A DNA stretch of 28,230 bases from Bacteroidales bacterium (GTDB lineage Bacteria > Bacteroidota > Bacteroidia > Bacteroidales > Bacteroidaceae): the NCBI GenBank assembly GCA_004558865.1, contig SFCY01000009.1, positions 1 through 28,230 of the forward strand, read 5' to 3'. How positions within the stretch are numbered: the stretch's first letter is position 1; every line of letters starts with the position of its first letter. The notes below the pieces were generated by a model that worked only from the letters and a program-made list of their open reading frames with translations, searched no databases and was not told where the DNA came from. Made by a program: the position numbers and the translations under genes. Of the stretch, positions 21,455 to 28,230 are shown one piece after another.

Positions 21455-22858
21455 CTATCCAAAGAGCTCGCGCAAGGCTCCTTCCACCTTCTTCACGGGG
21501 TGAAGCTCGATGTTGTATTTGCGAGGGTCGAAGCCTTTCATGTTGTAGGCTGGCAGGATGATGTGGCTGAATCCCAGCTTCTCCGCCTCCGCCACCCGCT
21601 GCTCGATGCGGTTGACGGGGCGCACCTCGCCCGAGAGGCCCACCTCGCCGCATACGCACCAGCCGGGCTCAATAGCGGTGTCGACATTGCTTGAGAGCAC
21701 CGCCGCGATGACGCTCAGGTCCATGGCCATGTCGGTGACGCGCAGCCCGCCGGCGATGTTGAGGAACACGTCCTTCTGCATGAGCTTGAACCCCACCCGC
21801 TTCTCCAGCACGGCCAAGAGCATGTTGAGCCTGCGCTGGTCGAATCCCGTCGCCGACCGCTGCGGAGTGCCGTAGGCGGCCGACGACACGAGGGCCTGCG
21901 TCTCGACGAGGAAGGGCCTGACGCCCTCCACTGCCGACGATATGGCGATGCCCGACAGGCCTTCGTGGTCCTGGGTGAGCAGCAGCTCCGACGGGTTGGC
22001 CACCTGCCGCAGCCCGTTCTGCTGCATCTCGTAGATACCCAGTTCCGAAGTGCTGCCGAAGCGGTTCTTGATGGAGCGCAGGATGCGGTACATATAATGT
22101 TGGTCGCCCTCAAACTGGATGACGGTGTCGACGATGTGCTCCAAGATCTTGGGGCCGGCGAGCGTCCCCTCCTTGTTGATATGCCCAATGAGGATGACGG
22201 GGGTGCCGCTCGTCTTGGCGAAGCGGAGCAGGGCGGCGGCGCACTCGCGCACCTGCGTGATGCTTCCCGGCGAGCTCTCGACCGTCTCTGTGCTGACGGT
22301 CTGTATGGAGTCGACGATGACGATGTCGGGCCTCACCACCTCGATATCCTTGAAGATGTTCTCCAGGGAGTTCTCGCAGAGAAGCGTGATGCTTTCGGGC
22401 AGCTCCGAGCCTCCGGCCAGCCGGTCGGCGCGGAGCTTGATCTGGTGGGCGCTCTCCTCGCCGCTCACGTAGAGCACGTTGCGGTCGCCCAGATGCAGGA
22501 TGGTTTGCAGCAGGAGCGTGCTCTTGCCGATGCCCGGCTCGCCGCCCAGCAATACGATGCTGCCCCTGACGAGCCCCCCGCCCAATACGCGGTTGAGCTC
22601 GGAGTCGTGCATGTCGACCCGCGGCTCGTCCATGGCCGACACGTCGCGCAGCCTGATGGGCCGGTGGCTGCCCGTGGACAGCTGACGGTGGGAGTTGAGC
22701 GCCATGGCGGCGCTGTGGGCGGCCGACGAGCCCGTGTCGGCGGCCACCCTAATCTCCCTGAACGTGTTCCACTGGCCGCAGTTGGGGCATCTGCCCATCC
22801 ATTTCTGCGACTCCTGCCCACAGTTGGAGCATACGTAAGCTATCTTGTCTTTTGCCAT
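21455..22858 (-). CDS. radA: DNA repair protein RadA (Sms)
   Basis: With the start at 22858 (MAKDKIAYVC) this is 467 residues. The upstream in-frame ATG at 22891 lies too close to the promoter. The N-terminal zinc finger has C10, C13, C24 and C27. The RecA-like ATPase has Walker A GGEPGIGKST (105-114) and Walker B around DIVIVDSIQ. The RadA-specific KNRFG motif is at 264-268. The C-terminal Lon-like domain spans roughly 290-467 (DVFLNIAGGLRV, LSGEVRPVNRIEQR). The protein promotes branch migration in recombination. It heads the radA-queC-acyltransferase unit, divergent from the solute-binding lipoprotein. Confidence 0.97.
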   Translation of the reverse strand: MAKDKIAYVCSNCGQESQKWMGRCPNCGQWNTFREIRVAADTGSSAAHSAAMALNSHRQLSTGSHRPIRLRDVSAMDEPRVDMHDSELNRVLGGGLVRGSIVLLGGEPGIGKSTLLLQTILHLGDRNVLYVSGEESAHQIKLRADRLAGGSELPESITLLCENSLENIFKDIEVVRPDIVIVDSIQTVSTETVESSPGSITQVRECAAALLRFAKTSGTPVILIGHINKEGTLAGPKILEHIVDTVIQFEGDQHYMYRILRSIKNRFGSTSELGIYEMQQNGLRQVANPSELLLTQDHEGLSGIAISSAVEGVRPFLVETQALVSSAAYGTPQRSATGFDQRRLNMLLAVLEKRVGFKLMQKDVFLNIAGGLRVTDMAMDLSVIAAVLSSNVDTAIEPGWCVCGEVGLSGEVRPVNRIEQRVAEAEKLGFSHIILPAYNMKGFDPRKYNIELHPVKKVEGALRELFG

Positions 22859-22879
22859 CTCCTTAGAGTTTGTGAGCCA

Positions 22880-22909
22880 CAAAAGTAACAATTAATTTTG
22901 GAACTCAAA
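22880..22909 (-). promoter_or_regulatory. radA promoter (-33/-7)
   Basis: On the - strand TTTG (22909-22906) lies 18 bp before TACTTTTG (22887-22880), 22 bp ahead of the radA ATG. The spacing is slightly shorter than the usual 19-21. It overlaps the oppositely directed promoter at 22897-22927. Confidence 0.6.
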
Positions 22910-22927
22910 AAATTATTGGTAATTTTG
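22897..22927 (+). promoter_or_regulatory. Promoter of the solute-binding lipoprotein operon (-33/-7)
   Basis: TTTG (22897-22900), 19 bp, then TAATTTTG (22920-22927) fits the consensus exactly. The inferred start near 22934 gives a leader of about 95 nt. The overlap with the radA promoter means the two could compete for polymerase. Confidence 0.7.
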
Positions 22928-22959
22928 CATCCGCTAATATCGCATAACCAATAATCTCG

Positions 22960-23006
22960 GAGAAGGGTGGCCCATGAGGAAACAAGCATTGTGGGTCGTC
23001 CTTCTC
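22960..23006 (+). promoter_or_regulatory. Leader hairpin upstream of the solute-binding lipoprotein
   Basis: Bases 22960-22974 pair with 22992-23006 over 15 bp (including three G-U pairs) around a 17-nt loop. They are followed by TTGAGTTTT just before the coding region at 23030. It could act as an attenuator or as an mRNA stability element. The U-tract is weak. Confidence 0.45.
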
Positions 23007-23029
23007 TTGAGTTTTAATGAATCATCAAG

Positions 23030-23920
23030 ATGACGAAACGGTCTTTGTCCCTCATAATCCCCTTGGTCTCCCTGCTCCTCGCCTGCGCTTGCGGAGAGTC
23101 GCGCCAGACGCGTCTGACCCGCACGCGGGCCCAGTATATGAGCCAACTGCGCCAGGACCGCGCGGCCTTGAAGATCGGAGTGCTGCCCACCATGGACTGC
23201 CTGCCGCTCTTCATCGCCCACGACGACAGCCTGTTCCGCCAGACGGGCTCCGACATACGGCTAAAGATGCGCAATGCCCAAATCGACAACGACACCGCCT
23301 TCATCGGCGGCAGTCTGGAGGGGATGGTGACAGACCTCAAGCGGCTCCAGCAGATGGAGAGGCGGGGCGTGGGCGTTGTCAAGGCCGGCGACACCAACGC
23401 CTACTGGCAGCTCTTCGGCAACCCCAAGGCACGAATCTTCGAGACCAAGCAGCTCGGCAACAAGATGGTGGCCATGACGCGCCATTCCGCCACCGACTAT
23501 CTCACCGATGTGGCCCTGAGGGGCGTCAAGACCTCGGGCGACGTGTTTCGCGTGCAGTTCAACGACGTGCAGTTGAGGCTGAGGATGCTGCAGAACAACG
23601 AGATGGACGCCCTCTGGCTCACAGAGCCCCAGGCCACCGCCGCCCGGCTGATGGGCGCCAGCGTGCTGTTCGATTCCAACAAGGCGGGGTTCCATCTTGG
23701 CGTGGTGGCCTTCCGCAAGGCGGCGTGTGGGGAAAAGGCCCGGCAGAAGCAGCTGCGGGATTTTGTGAAAGCCTACAACCAGGCCGTAGACAGCATCAAC
23801 CGGCATGGCGTGGAGCGTTACGGTAGGCTCATCGAGAAGTATTGTGGCAGCGACCAGCGCACCGTGAAGGCCCTGCCTCGGTTGAGATACAAGCACATAG
23901 ACCCGCATTTTTTTGAATGA
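23030..23920 (+). CDS. ABC-type solute-binding lipoprotein (NMT1/SsuA-like)
   Basis: This 296-residue protein has a type II signal peptide, SLLLAC with lipidated Cys19. The body resembles NMT1/THI5-like periplasmic binding proteins. ALKIGVLPTMDCLPLFIAHDDSLF is the typical first strand and helix, AFIGGSLEGMVTDL follows, and EMDALWLTEPQATAARLMGASVLFDS is the usual second-lobe segment. Relatives bind sulfonates, pyrimidine/thiamine precursors, nitrate or other small solutes. No permease or ATPase gene is adjacent, so the ligand and transporter are unknown. The last four bases overlap the TPR gene start (ATGA), so the two are translationally coupled. No THI-box-like sequence is visible upstream. 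Confidence 0.82.
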   Translation: MTKRSLSLIIPLVSLLLACACGESRQTRLTRTRAQYMSQLRQDRAALKIGVLPTMDCLPLFIAHDDSLFRQTGSDIRLKMRNAQIDNDTAFIGGSLEGMVTDLKRLQQMERRGVGVVKAGDTNAYWQLFGNPKARIFETKQLGNKMVAMTRHSATDYLTDVALRGVKTSGDVFRVQFNDVQLRLRMLQNNEMDALWLTEPQATAARLMGASVLFDSNKAGFHLGVVAFRKAACGEKARQKQLRDFVKAYNQAVDSINRHGVERYGRLIEKYCGSDQRTVKALPRLRYKHIDPHFFE

Positions 23921-26112
23921 GAAAGGAAGAGAACGACATGGAAGAAATGTATTCCCTCAACGAGGTACGCTCACGCATTCTTGAATCCCACGACCTGGGC
24001 GGCGCCATCCGGCTGCTCGACGAGACCATTTCCAACCACAACACCTTGCACGGCGACGAGCGGCTGGAGGACATCCGGCTCGACTACAACCGCATGAAGG
24101 ACTTCGTGCTGCGGGGCTATAGCGACAGCCAGCGCGAGACGCTCTACAACCGGCTGCTGCGCCGGCTGCTCGCCGTGGTGGGCGACATCGCGCTGCAGGC
24201 CTACGTCCACCACAACCCAACCTATCAGGCCGCGGCCGTGAGGGGCCGTGGCCTTGTGGTTTCCGACGACGAGGTGAGGGCGCGGCTGGAGGGATACGTG
24301 CAGGACATCGCCCTGCTCTCGCTCTCTCCCGACGAGCAGCGTCGGCGCCAACTCATCCGCGACCACTACGACTGGCTCAGCCGGCTCTTCGACGCCATCC
24401 TCGTCTCGCCCCAATGGAACGAGGCGCGCTTCCAGTTCTGGGCCAACATCTTGGTGTCGCCCACCATCGACCTCTTCGACGCCTCGCTCCTGACGTCGGC
24501 CATCATGCTCTCGTGCGTCAACATCTTCGACGTGGAGAAGCTGCATGTCTTGGTGCATGTGGCCATCTCGGCCGGCGACGAGACCCTGCGCCAGCGAGGC
24601 CTTGTGGGCGTGGCCTTCGCCCTCGACGCGGAGTTGGGCAGTATGGACCTCTATCCCGAGATACAGGAATGGATAGACGCCCTGACGGCCGACGACGACC
24701 GCTGCAGGCAGCTCCTTGAGATGCAGATGCAGGTGGTGTATTGCATCGATGTGGACAAGGACACGGCCACCATACGCCAAGACATCATGCCCGGCATCAT
24801 GAAGAACCAAACTTTCACCATCGACCACAACGGCATACACGAGAAAGTGGACGACCCGCTCGACGAGATGCTCCACGGCGACGACTTCGACCGCAAGATG
24901 GAAGAGATGGAGCAGAGCATGCGCCGTATGAGGAACATGCAGGAGCGGGGGAGCGACATCTATTTTGGAGGGTTCGCCCACATGAAGCGATTTGCGTTCT
25001 TCTATGTGCTGAGCAATTGGTTCGCCCCCTTCAGCGCCGACCATCCCGCGCTCAGCGGGGTGGCCGAGAAGCTGCGGGCTCCCGGGCTGATGGAACGCCT
25101 TGGCAGCCACTCGCCTTTCTGCGACTCCGACGCCTACAGCTTCGCCCTGGCCCTGTCGTCGGTCATCGACAAGCTTCCGGCCGGCGTGCGCGAGCTGTTG
25201 GGGGGCAGCGAGTCGGTGTTTGCCGCCGAGCAGACCGCCACCGACCACAATGCCCCCGCCTACATCCGGCTGATGTACTTGCAGAGCCTCTACCGCTTCT
25301 TCCGGCTCTACGTGCGCAAGGACGATTTCGCCAATCCCTTTGACTATGCCAAGAGCCGCAGCCGCTTCTTCTTCATCCATCCGCTCTTCCGCCATACGCC
25401 CCTGCGCCGTCTGGCAGTGAGGATGGAGCAGTTTATGGCCAGGCGCGGGCGGTTCGACCTTTTGGGCGAGCTTGTGGGCTGCTATTCCGAGGAGCCGCTG
25501 TCCGTGGCGGAGCGGCGCATGAAGGCTTTGTGGCTGGAAAAGACCGGCAGGATGGAAGAAGCTGTCGGCAACTACAGGGCAATCCTCCAAGAGCGTCCCG
25601 ACGACAGGATGGCCCTGGCCAAGGTGGCCGCCTACTGTGCCGGCCAGGGCGACTATCCCAAGGCGGTGGAATACTATAAGCGGCTCTGCGTGGCCGACCC
25701 CGACAATGTGGCCTACCGGATCCGCTTGGGCATCACCCTGCTTTGGACCGACAAGGCCGATGAGGGCATGCAGAAGCTCTACGAATTGGACTTCAGCTAT
25801 CCCAACGATGCCGACGTGAGGCGGGCCCTGGCCTGGGGGCTTCTTGTCCAGGCCAAGCCCAAGAAGGCGGAGGAAATCTACGACCGCCTGCTCGCGGCGG
25901 GGGAGTGTGAGGCCTCCGACCAGCTCAACGCCGGCTACAGCAAATGGTTCCAAGGAAAGGTGAGCGACGCCGTGATCCTCTTCAAGAACTACAACGCCAA
26001 CAGCAGTTCCGGCCTCTTCGCCGCATTCAATACCGACAGCCAGCTGCTTCTCGTCTATGGCATTACCGCCTGCGACAGGAACATCATGCTCGACCTGGCT
26101 TCCAACTTCTGA
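23917..26112 (+). CDS. Large TPR-containing protein of unknown function
   Basis: This 731-residue protein has no signal peptide or membrane helix, so it is probably cytoplasmic. The first 500 residues are mostly helical and show no domain I recognise; there is a charged stretch, KMEEMEQSMRRMRNMQERG, near 330-345. Residues from about 530 onward contain tetratricopeptide-like repeats, for example AVGNYRAILQERPDDRMALA, DYPKAVEYYKRLCVADPDN and KAEEIYDRLLAAGE. TPRs mediate protein-protein contacts. It is coupled by a 4-base overlap to the solute-binding lipoprotein. The pairing suggests a shared pathway, but I cannot name it. The start MRKEEND is fixed by the overlap; an ATG eight codons on (MEEMYSL) is an alternative. 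Confidence 0.85.
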   Translation: MRKEENDMEEMYSLNEVRSRILESHDLGGAIRLLDETISNHNTLHGDERLEDIRLDYNRMKDFVLRGYSDSQRETLYNRLLRRLLAVVGDIALQAYVHHNPTYQAAAVRGRGLVVSDDEVRARLEGYVQDIALLSLSPDEQRRRQLIRDHYDWLSRLFDAILVSPQWNEARFQFWANILVSPTIDLFDASLLTSAIMLSCVNIFDVEKLHVLVHVAISAGDETLRQRGLVGVAFALDAELGSMDLYPEIQEWIDALTADDDRCRQLLEMQMQVVYCIDVDKDTATIRQDIMPGIMKNQTFTIDHNGIHEKVDDPLDEMLHGDDFDRKMEEMEQSMRRMRNMQERGSDIYFGGFAHMKRFAFFYVLSNWFAPFSADHPALSGVAEKLRAPGLMERLGSHSPFCDSDAYSFALALSSVIDKLPAGVRELLGGSESVFAAEQTATDHNAPAYIRLMYLQSLYRFFRLYVRKDDFANPFDYAKSRSRFFFIHPLFRHTPLRRLAVRMEQFMARRGRFDLLGELVGCYSEEPLSVAERRMKALWLEKTGRMEEAVGNYRAILQERPDDRMALAKVAAYCAGQGDYPKAVEYYKRLCVADPDNVAYRIRLGITLLWTDKADEGMQKLYELDFSYPNDADVRRALAWGLLVQAKPKKAEEIYDRLLAAGECEASDQLNAGYSKWFQGKVSDAVILFKNYNANSSSGLFAAFNTDSQLLLVYGITACDRNIMLDLASNF

Positions 26113-26293
26113 CTTCCAGCCCACGGGCAGCACTTTCGCTCCCCGGCTCATGTCCATCATGCATGATTCGCATTATCCGCGCCTGCAGTTGAACAGCATC
26201 CACGAATAATGGGCTGAGATATGCATCTTCCCCTTTGCTTTTGGCGAGCTTCTTCTGGGGCCTACACACAAAAGAATCGACTACTTCGGCTCC
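26113..26293. other. Intergenic stretch without a recognised gene
   Basis: Between the TPR gene and the box array there is a perfect 12-bp palindrome, ATCATGCATGAT (26156-26167), and no convincing terminator or coding frame. It forms the first part of a roughly 900-bp non-coding region that also holds the box array, the TIR element and a structured leader. Confidence 0.5.
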
Positions 26294-26373
26294 GTGGCAG
26301 CTGACACGAACTATCGTCCCAGTTGCCATGGACTATCGTGCCAATTGCCACGAACTATCGCGACAGTTGCCAC
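26294..26373. repeat. Array of four 14-bp near-palindromic boxes, 22-bp period (copy B)
   Basis: Boxes at 26294-26307 (GTGGCAGCTGACAC), 26316-26329 (GTCCCAGTTGCCAT), 26338-26351 (GTGCCAATTGCCAC) and 26360-26373 (GCGACAGTTGCCAC) are each separated by 8 bp. The spacers GAACTATC, GGACTATC and GAACTATC are nearly identical. Box consensus, spacing and number equal those of the array at 15961-16040, although the spacers differ. It lies downstream of the TPR gene and 57 bp before the TIR element. Confidence 0.8.
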
Positions 26374-26430
26374 GAATGTTGCATAAAGCCATAGCCTGCC
26401 CGCTTCGAGCCTTGATTCATGATTTGTTCA

Positions 26431-26702
26431 AGGCTGGTTCTATAAATTAGGTCGAGTCGTATTGGGCTTACGCCCACCTTTTCTCGCCATGGCAGAGTCC
26501 AAGCAAGCTTGGCTCTTCTCATTTGGCTTATCGAAAAGGTTCTCCAAGCTATCGGGACTCAAAACGTAAGTTGAAGAGGGAGTGTAGCGGGCTACACGAC
26601 CGATGAGACTTGACGTTTTGAGACCGATAGAAGCAGAAGACGACCGAAACGACAACTCCACTTTATCGATTATTCTATCAGCCTAATTTATAGAACCAGC
26701 CT
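26431..26702 (-). mobile_element. Complete 272-bp TIR-bounded, MITE-like element
   Basis: The ends 26431-26451 and 26682-26702 are perfect 21-bp inverted repeats (aggctggttc...aaattagg). The body carries a frame on the - strand (26440-26661, 73 codons) that shares its reading with the copy at 1-192 and resembles no protein I know. Each terminus read outward-in gives GCT GGT TCT ATA AAT TAG, so an incoming frame gains the tail AGSIN and a stop. A target-site duplication is not clear: CAAGGC occurs near both junctions (26429-26434 and 26704-26709) but overlaps the left terminus. With no transposase, it would need one supplied in trans. Confidence 0.82.
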
Positions 26703-26771
26703 CAAGGCAGTATACAATTAGGTAAGGTACGGTGGGCAACCGACTCTCTTCTTTTTTCACCATTTTTAGGT

Positions 26772-26803
26772 ATTGTGGGGAATCTTGATAATGGATAACT
26801 TTG
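26772..26803 (+). promoter_or_regulatory. Promoter of the TonB-dependent receptor gene (-33/-7)
   Basis: ATTG (26772-26775), 20 bp, then TAACTTTG (26796-26803) matches the Bacteroidota pattern on the + strand. The inferred start near 26810 would leave a leader of nearly 200 nt before the receptor start codon. Confidence 0.65.
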
Positions 26804-26807
26804 CACC

Positions 26808-26895
26808 CGCCAAGCAGGAGGCTTCCCGCTGCTGGTTTTGAAGATTTGGTTGACGGAAACGGATAAGGAGACCCAGCCACCTGCCTGCTTGGGCG
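26808..26895 (+). promoter_or_regulatory. Structured leader region upstream of the TonB receptor
   Basis: CGCCAAGCAGG (26808-26818) pairs with CCTGCTTGGGCG (26884-26895, one bulged G). The pairing may extend inward through AGGCT/AGCC, enclosing about 50 nt. GCTGG (26831-26835) could pair with CCAGC (26873-26877). Nearer the start codon, ATATCTT/AAGATAT (26953-26976 region) and TGACAA/TTGTCA compete for the same bases, as in a switching platform. I do not recognise a known riboswitch: the B12-box and TPP cores are absent. Confidence 0.4.
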
Positions 26896-26940
26896 AGCGG
26901 CGTACAACCATTGGATTGTCATATCCACCTTATTGTACCA

Positions 26941-26972
26941 CAAAAGTACACCATATCTTATATCGTGACAAG
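26941..26972 (-). promoter_or_regulatory. Antisense promoter-like pair in the receptor leader
   Basis: On the - strand CTTG (26972-26969), 20 bp, then TACTTTTG (26948-26941). It points away from the receptor gene, across its leader and toward the TIR element. A transcript from here would be antisense to the structured leader. No convincing gene lies downstream. Confidence 0.35.
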
Positions 26973-27007
26973 ATATAAAAGTTGTCAGACATAAGACGTG
27001 AAATTGA

Positions 27008-28150
27008 ATGGATATGAAAAAGAATAGGATTGTTTTTATGTGGCTGACCGTGGCCCTGCTGTCCTCTCCCTTGGGGATACAGGCGCAGAATGCCCATCCT
27101 CATGATGGCCATCATGTGTCAGACTCCACCTCTCTTCGCCGCACGCATCATTTGAGTGAAGTCGTCGTTCGCGGAAGATATGTCGACCGTGTGAACAAGT
27201 CGGCCTACAATGCCGTGGCCATCGACACGCGTAAGTTGCGCAACACCAATCTCGACCTTGCCCATGCCCTCGACCGTGTGGCCGGTATCAAGGTCCGCGA
27301 GGAGGGTGGCGTAGGCTCGTCGGTACAGCTCAACCTCAACGGTTTCACAGGGCAGCATGTCAAAGTCTTCATCGACGGTATGCCGATGGACAACTCCAAC
27401 ACGAGTTTTGGATTGAACAACATCCCCACAGGCTTTGCATCACAGTTGCAGGTGTATAAGGGCGTGGTGCCGGTAGAGTTTGGCGGCGATGCCATCGGTG
27501 GCGTCATCAACATTGTCACCAACCACACCCCGCACACCTATGTCGACGCAAGCTACAGCTTCGGCTCGTTCAACACCCATCGTAGCAACCTCTCCCTTGG
27601 CTGGACCAGCAAGCAAGGCTTCATGGTGCGCCTCAACGCCTACCAGAACTACTCCGACAACGACTACAAGGTGAAGACGCAATGGACCGACCTTGGCACG
27701 TCCACCATCAGCAATGAGGAGGGATGGTTCCGCCGTTTCCATGACCGCTACCACAATGAGGCCGTGGTTCTCCAGGCGGGACTCGTCAACAAGCCTTGGG
27801 CCAACAAGCTGCTTTTCGGCCTGCAGTACACCCACGAATACGCACAGATTCAGAATGCCAACCTGATGAAGATCGTCTTTGGCGGCAAACTGCGCAAGAA
27901 CTGGGCCGTCACGCCAAATGTGGTCTACGAGAAACGCAACCTGCTCACTCAGGGACTCAACATGAGGGTTTCGGCGCGATACGACTACACTACAACCAAC
28001 AACATCGACACGCTCAGCCGCACCTACAGCTGGACGGGAGAATGGATACCCAAGGCCTCGCAAGGCGAGGGCGCCACGTCGCTTGCCGAATTCACGGGAA
28101 AGACGCTCACAGCCGTGGCCAACCTGACTTACCGCTTCCTAGGTTTCTGA
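27008..28150 (+). pseudogene. TonB-dependent receptor, truncated after the plug and first barrel strands
   Basis: The frame gives 380 residues, whereas TonB-dependent receptors usually have 600-900. A signal peptide (1-26, QA|Q) is followed by a His-rich stretch (H30, H32, H35, H36, H47, H48) and a TonB-box-like HHLSEVVVRG. The plug domain is complete at about 57-172 (ALDRVAGIKVREEGGVGSS, VFIDGMPMDN, FGGDAIGGVINIVTN). Barrel strands then run to about residue 378 and end abruptly in LTYRFLGF and a stop, with no barrel continuation in any frame. The histidines hint at a metal or metal-chelate substrate. It is probably non-functional unless the rest lies beyond an insertion. M3 (27014) is an alternative start. 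Confidence 0.8.
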
Positions 28151-28230
28151 CCAAAGGAAATCTCGATTATTTTTCGTTTTTAACTAAATTTATTGTAATG
28201 TTGATTTTTTTATTTACATTTATAGCGCTG
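28151..28230. other. AT-rich junction after the truncated receptor
   Basis: The last 80 bases are strongly AT-rich, unlike the GC-rich receptor sequence before them. They do not continue the barrel in any frame. They may be the edge of an inserted element, but the window ends before it can be identified. Confidence 0.45.

Noticed and set aside
22928..23029. TPP riboswitch upstream of the NMT1-like lipoprotein
   Set aside because: No THI-box core is present; the leader contains one simple long hairpin only.
23971..26160. 729-codon open frame on the - strand
   Set aside because: It mirrors the TPR gene in antisense. The + strand gene has coupled translation and recognisable TPRs, whereas this frame has no motif.
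26440..26661. 73-codon gene within the TIR element
   Set aside because: The frame exists in both copies, but most differences between copies are non-synonymous and the other copy stops early. I treat it as element sequence rather than a gene.
26683..26943. Small - strand genes (86 or 69 codons) before the TonB receptor
   Set aside because: They have no family resemblance, one gets its stop only from the element terminus, and the region is better explained as a structured leader.
26796..27007. Cobalamin or TPP riboswitch upstream of the TonB receptor
   Set aside because: I looked for the B12 box (AGYCAGGAGACCTGCC-like) and for CTGAGA/ACCTGAT. GGAGACC and CCTGCC both occur, but in the wrong arrangement, and the remaining core is missing.

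Overview
The window looks like chromosomal DNA of a Bacteroidota bacterium, most likely Prevotellaceae (Prevotella in the broad sense). This is an inference from protein families, from many TAnnTTTG (-7) elements, some paired with a TTG-type -33 element about 20 bp away, from weak Shine-Dalgarno signals, and from GC-rich genes separated by AT-rich spacers. Most genes are ordinary housekeeping or envelope functions. The unusual material lies in the spacers and at the two window edges.

Layout. 1-192 is one end of a small terminal-inverted-repeat element. 287-4025 (+) holds a tsaC/sua5-type tRNA-modification gene, a CLC chloride transporter/channel with CBS domains, and a secreted GH33 sialidase. 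4216-8807 (-) holds a periplasmic beta-propeller lactonase, tRNA-Cys(GCA) with its own promoter and terminator, and a large outer-membrane beta-barrel protein. 8964-11694 (-) is pyrB-pyrI-glyA. 11905-14220 (+) is a class A penicillin-binding protein. 14443-15246 (-) is a YycJ-type metallo-hydrolase, divergent from a small lipoprotein (15334-15807, +). 16373-19482 (-) holds a YidE/YbjL-type transporter and pgk. 19584-22858 (-) is radA-queC-acyltransferase. 23030-26112 (+) is a solute-binding lipoprotein translationally coupled to a 731-residue TPR protein. 27008-28150 (+) is the front half of a TonB-dependent receptor that breaks off near the window end.

Non-coding structure. Two intergenic regions 10 kb apart each hold four 14-bp near-palindromic boxes at an exact 22-bp period (15961-16040 and 26294-26373), with the same box consensus. 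A 272-bp element with perfect 21-bp terminal inverted repeats (26431-26702) has a second, inverted copy at 1-192, so about 26 kb is bracketed by inverted repeats. A promoter/terminator pair at 14284-14408 could make a small RNA of about 90 nt. A 44-bp tandem repeat grows out of a transporter terminator (16203-16350). Structured leaders precede the lactonase, the solute-binding lipoprotein and the truncated TonB receptor. The leaders of the two outer-membrane genes share two exact short motifs in the same order. I see no phage, CRISPR-Cas, toxin-antitoxin or classical defence genes. No single undescribed system is proven; the 22-bp box arrays and the TIR elements are the best candidates.
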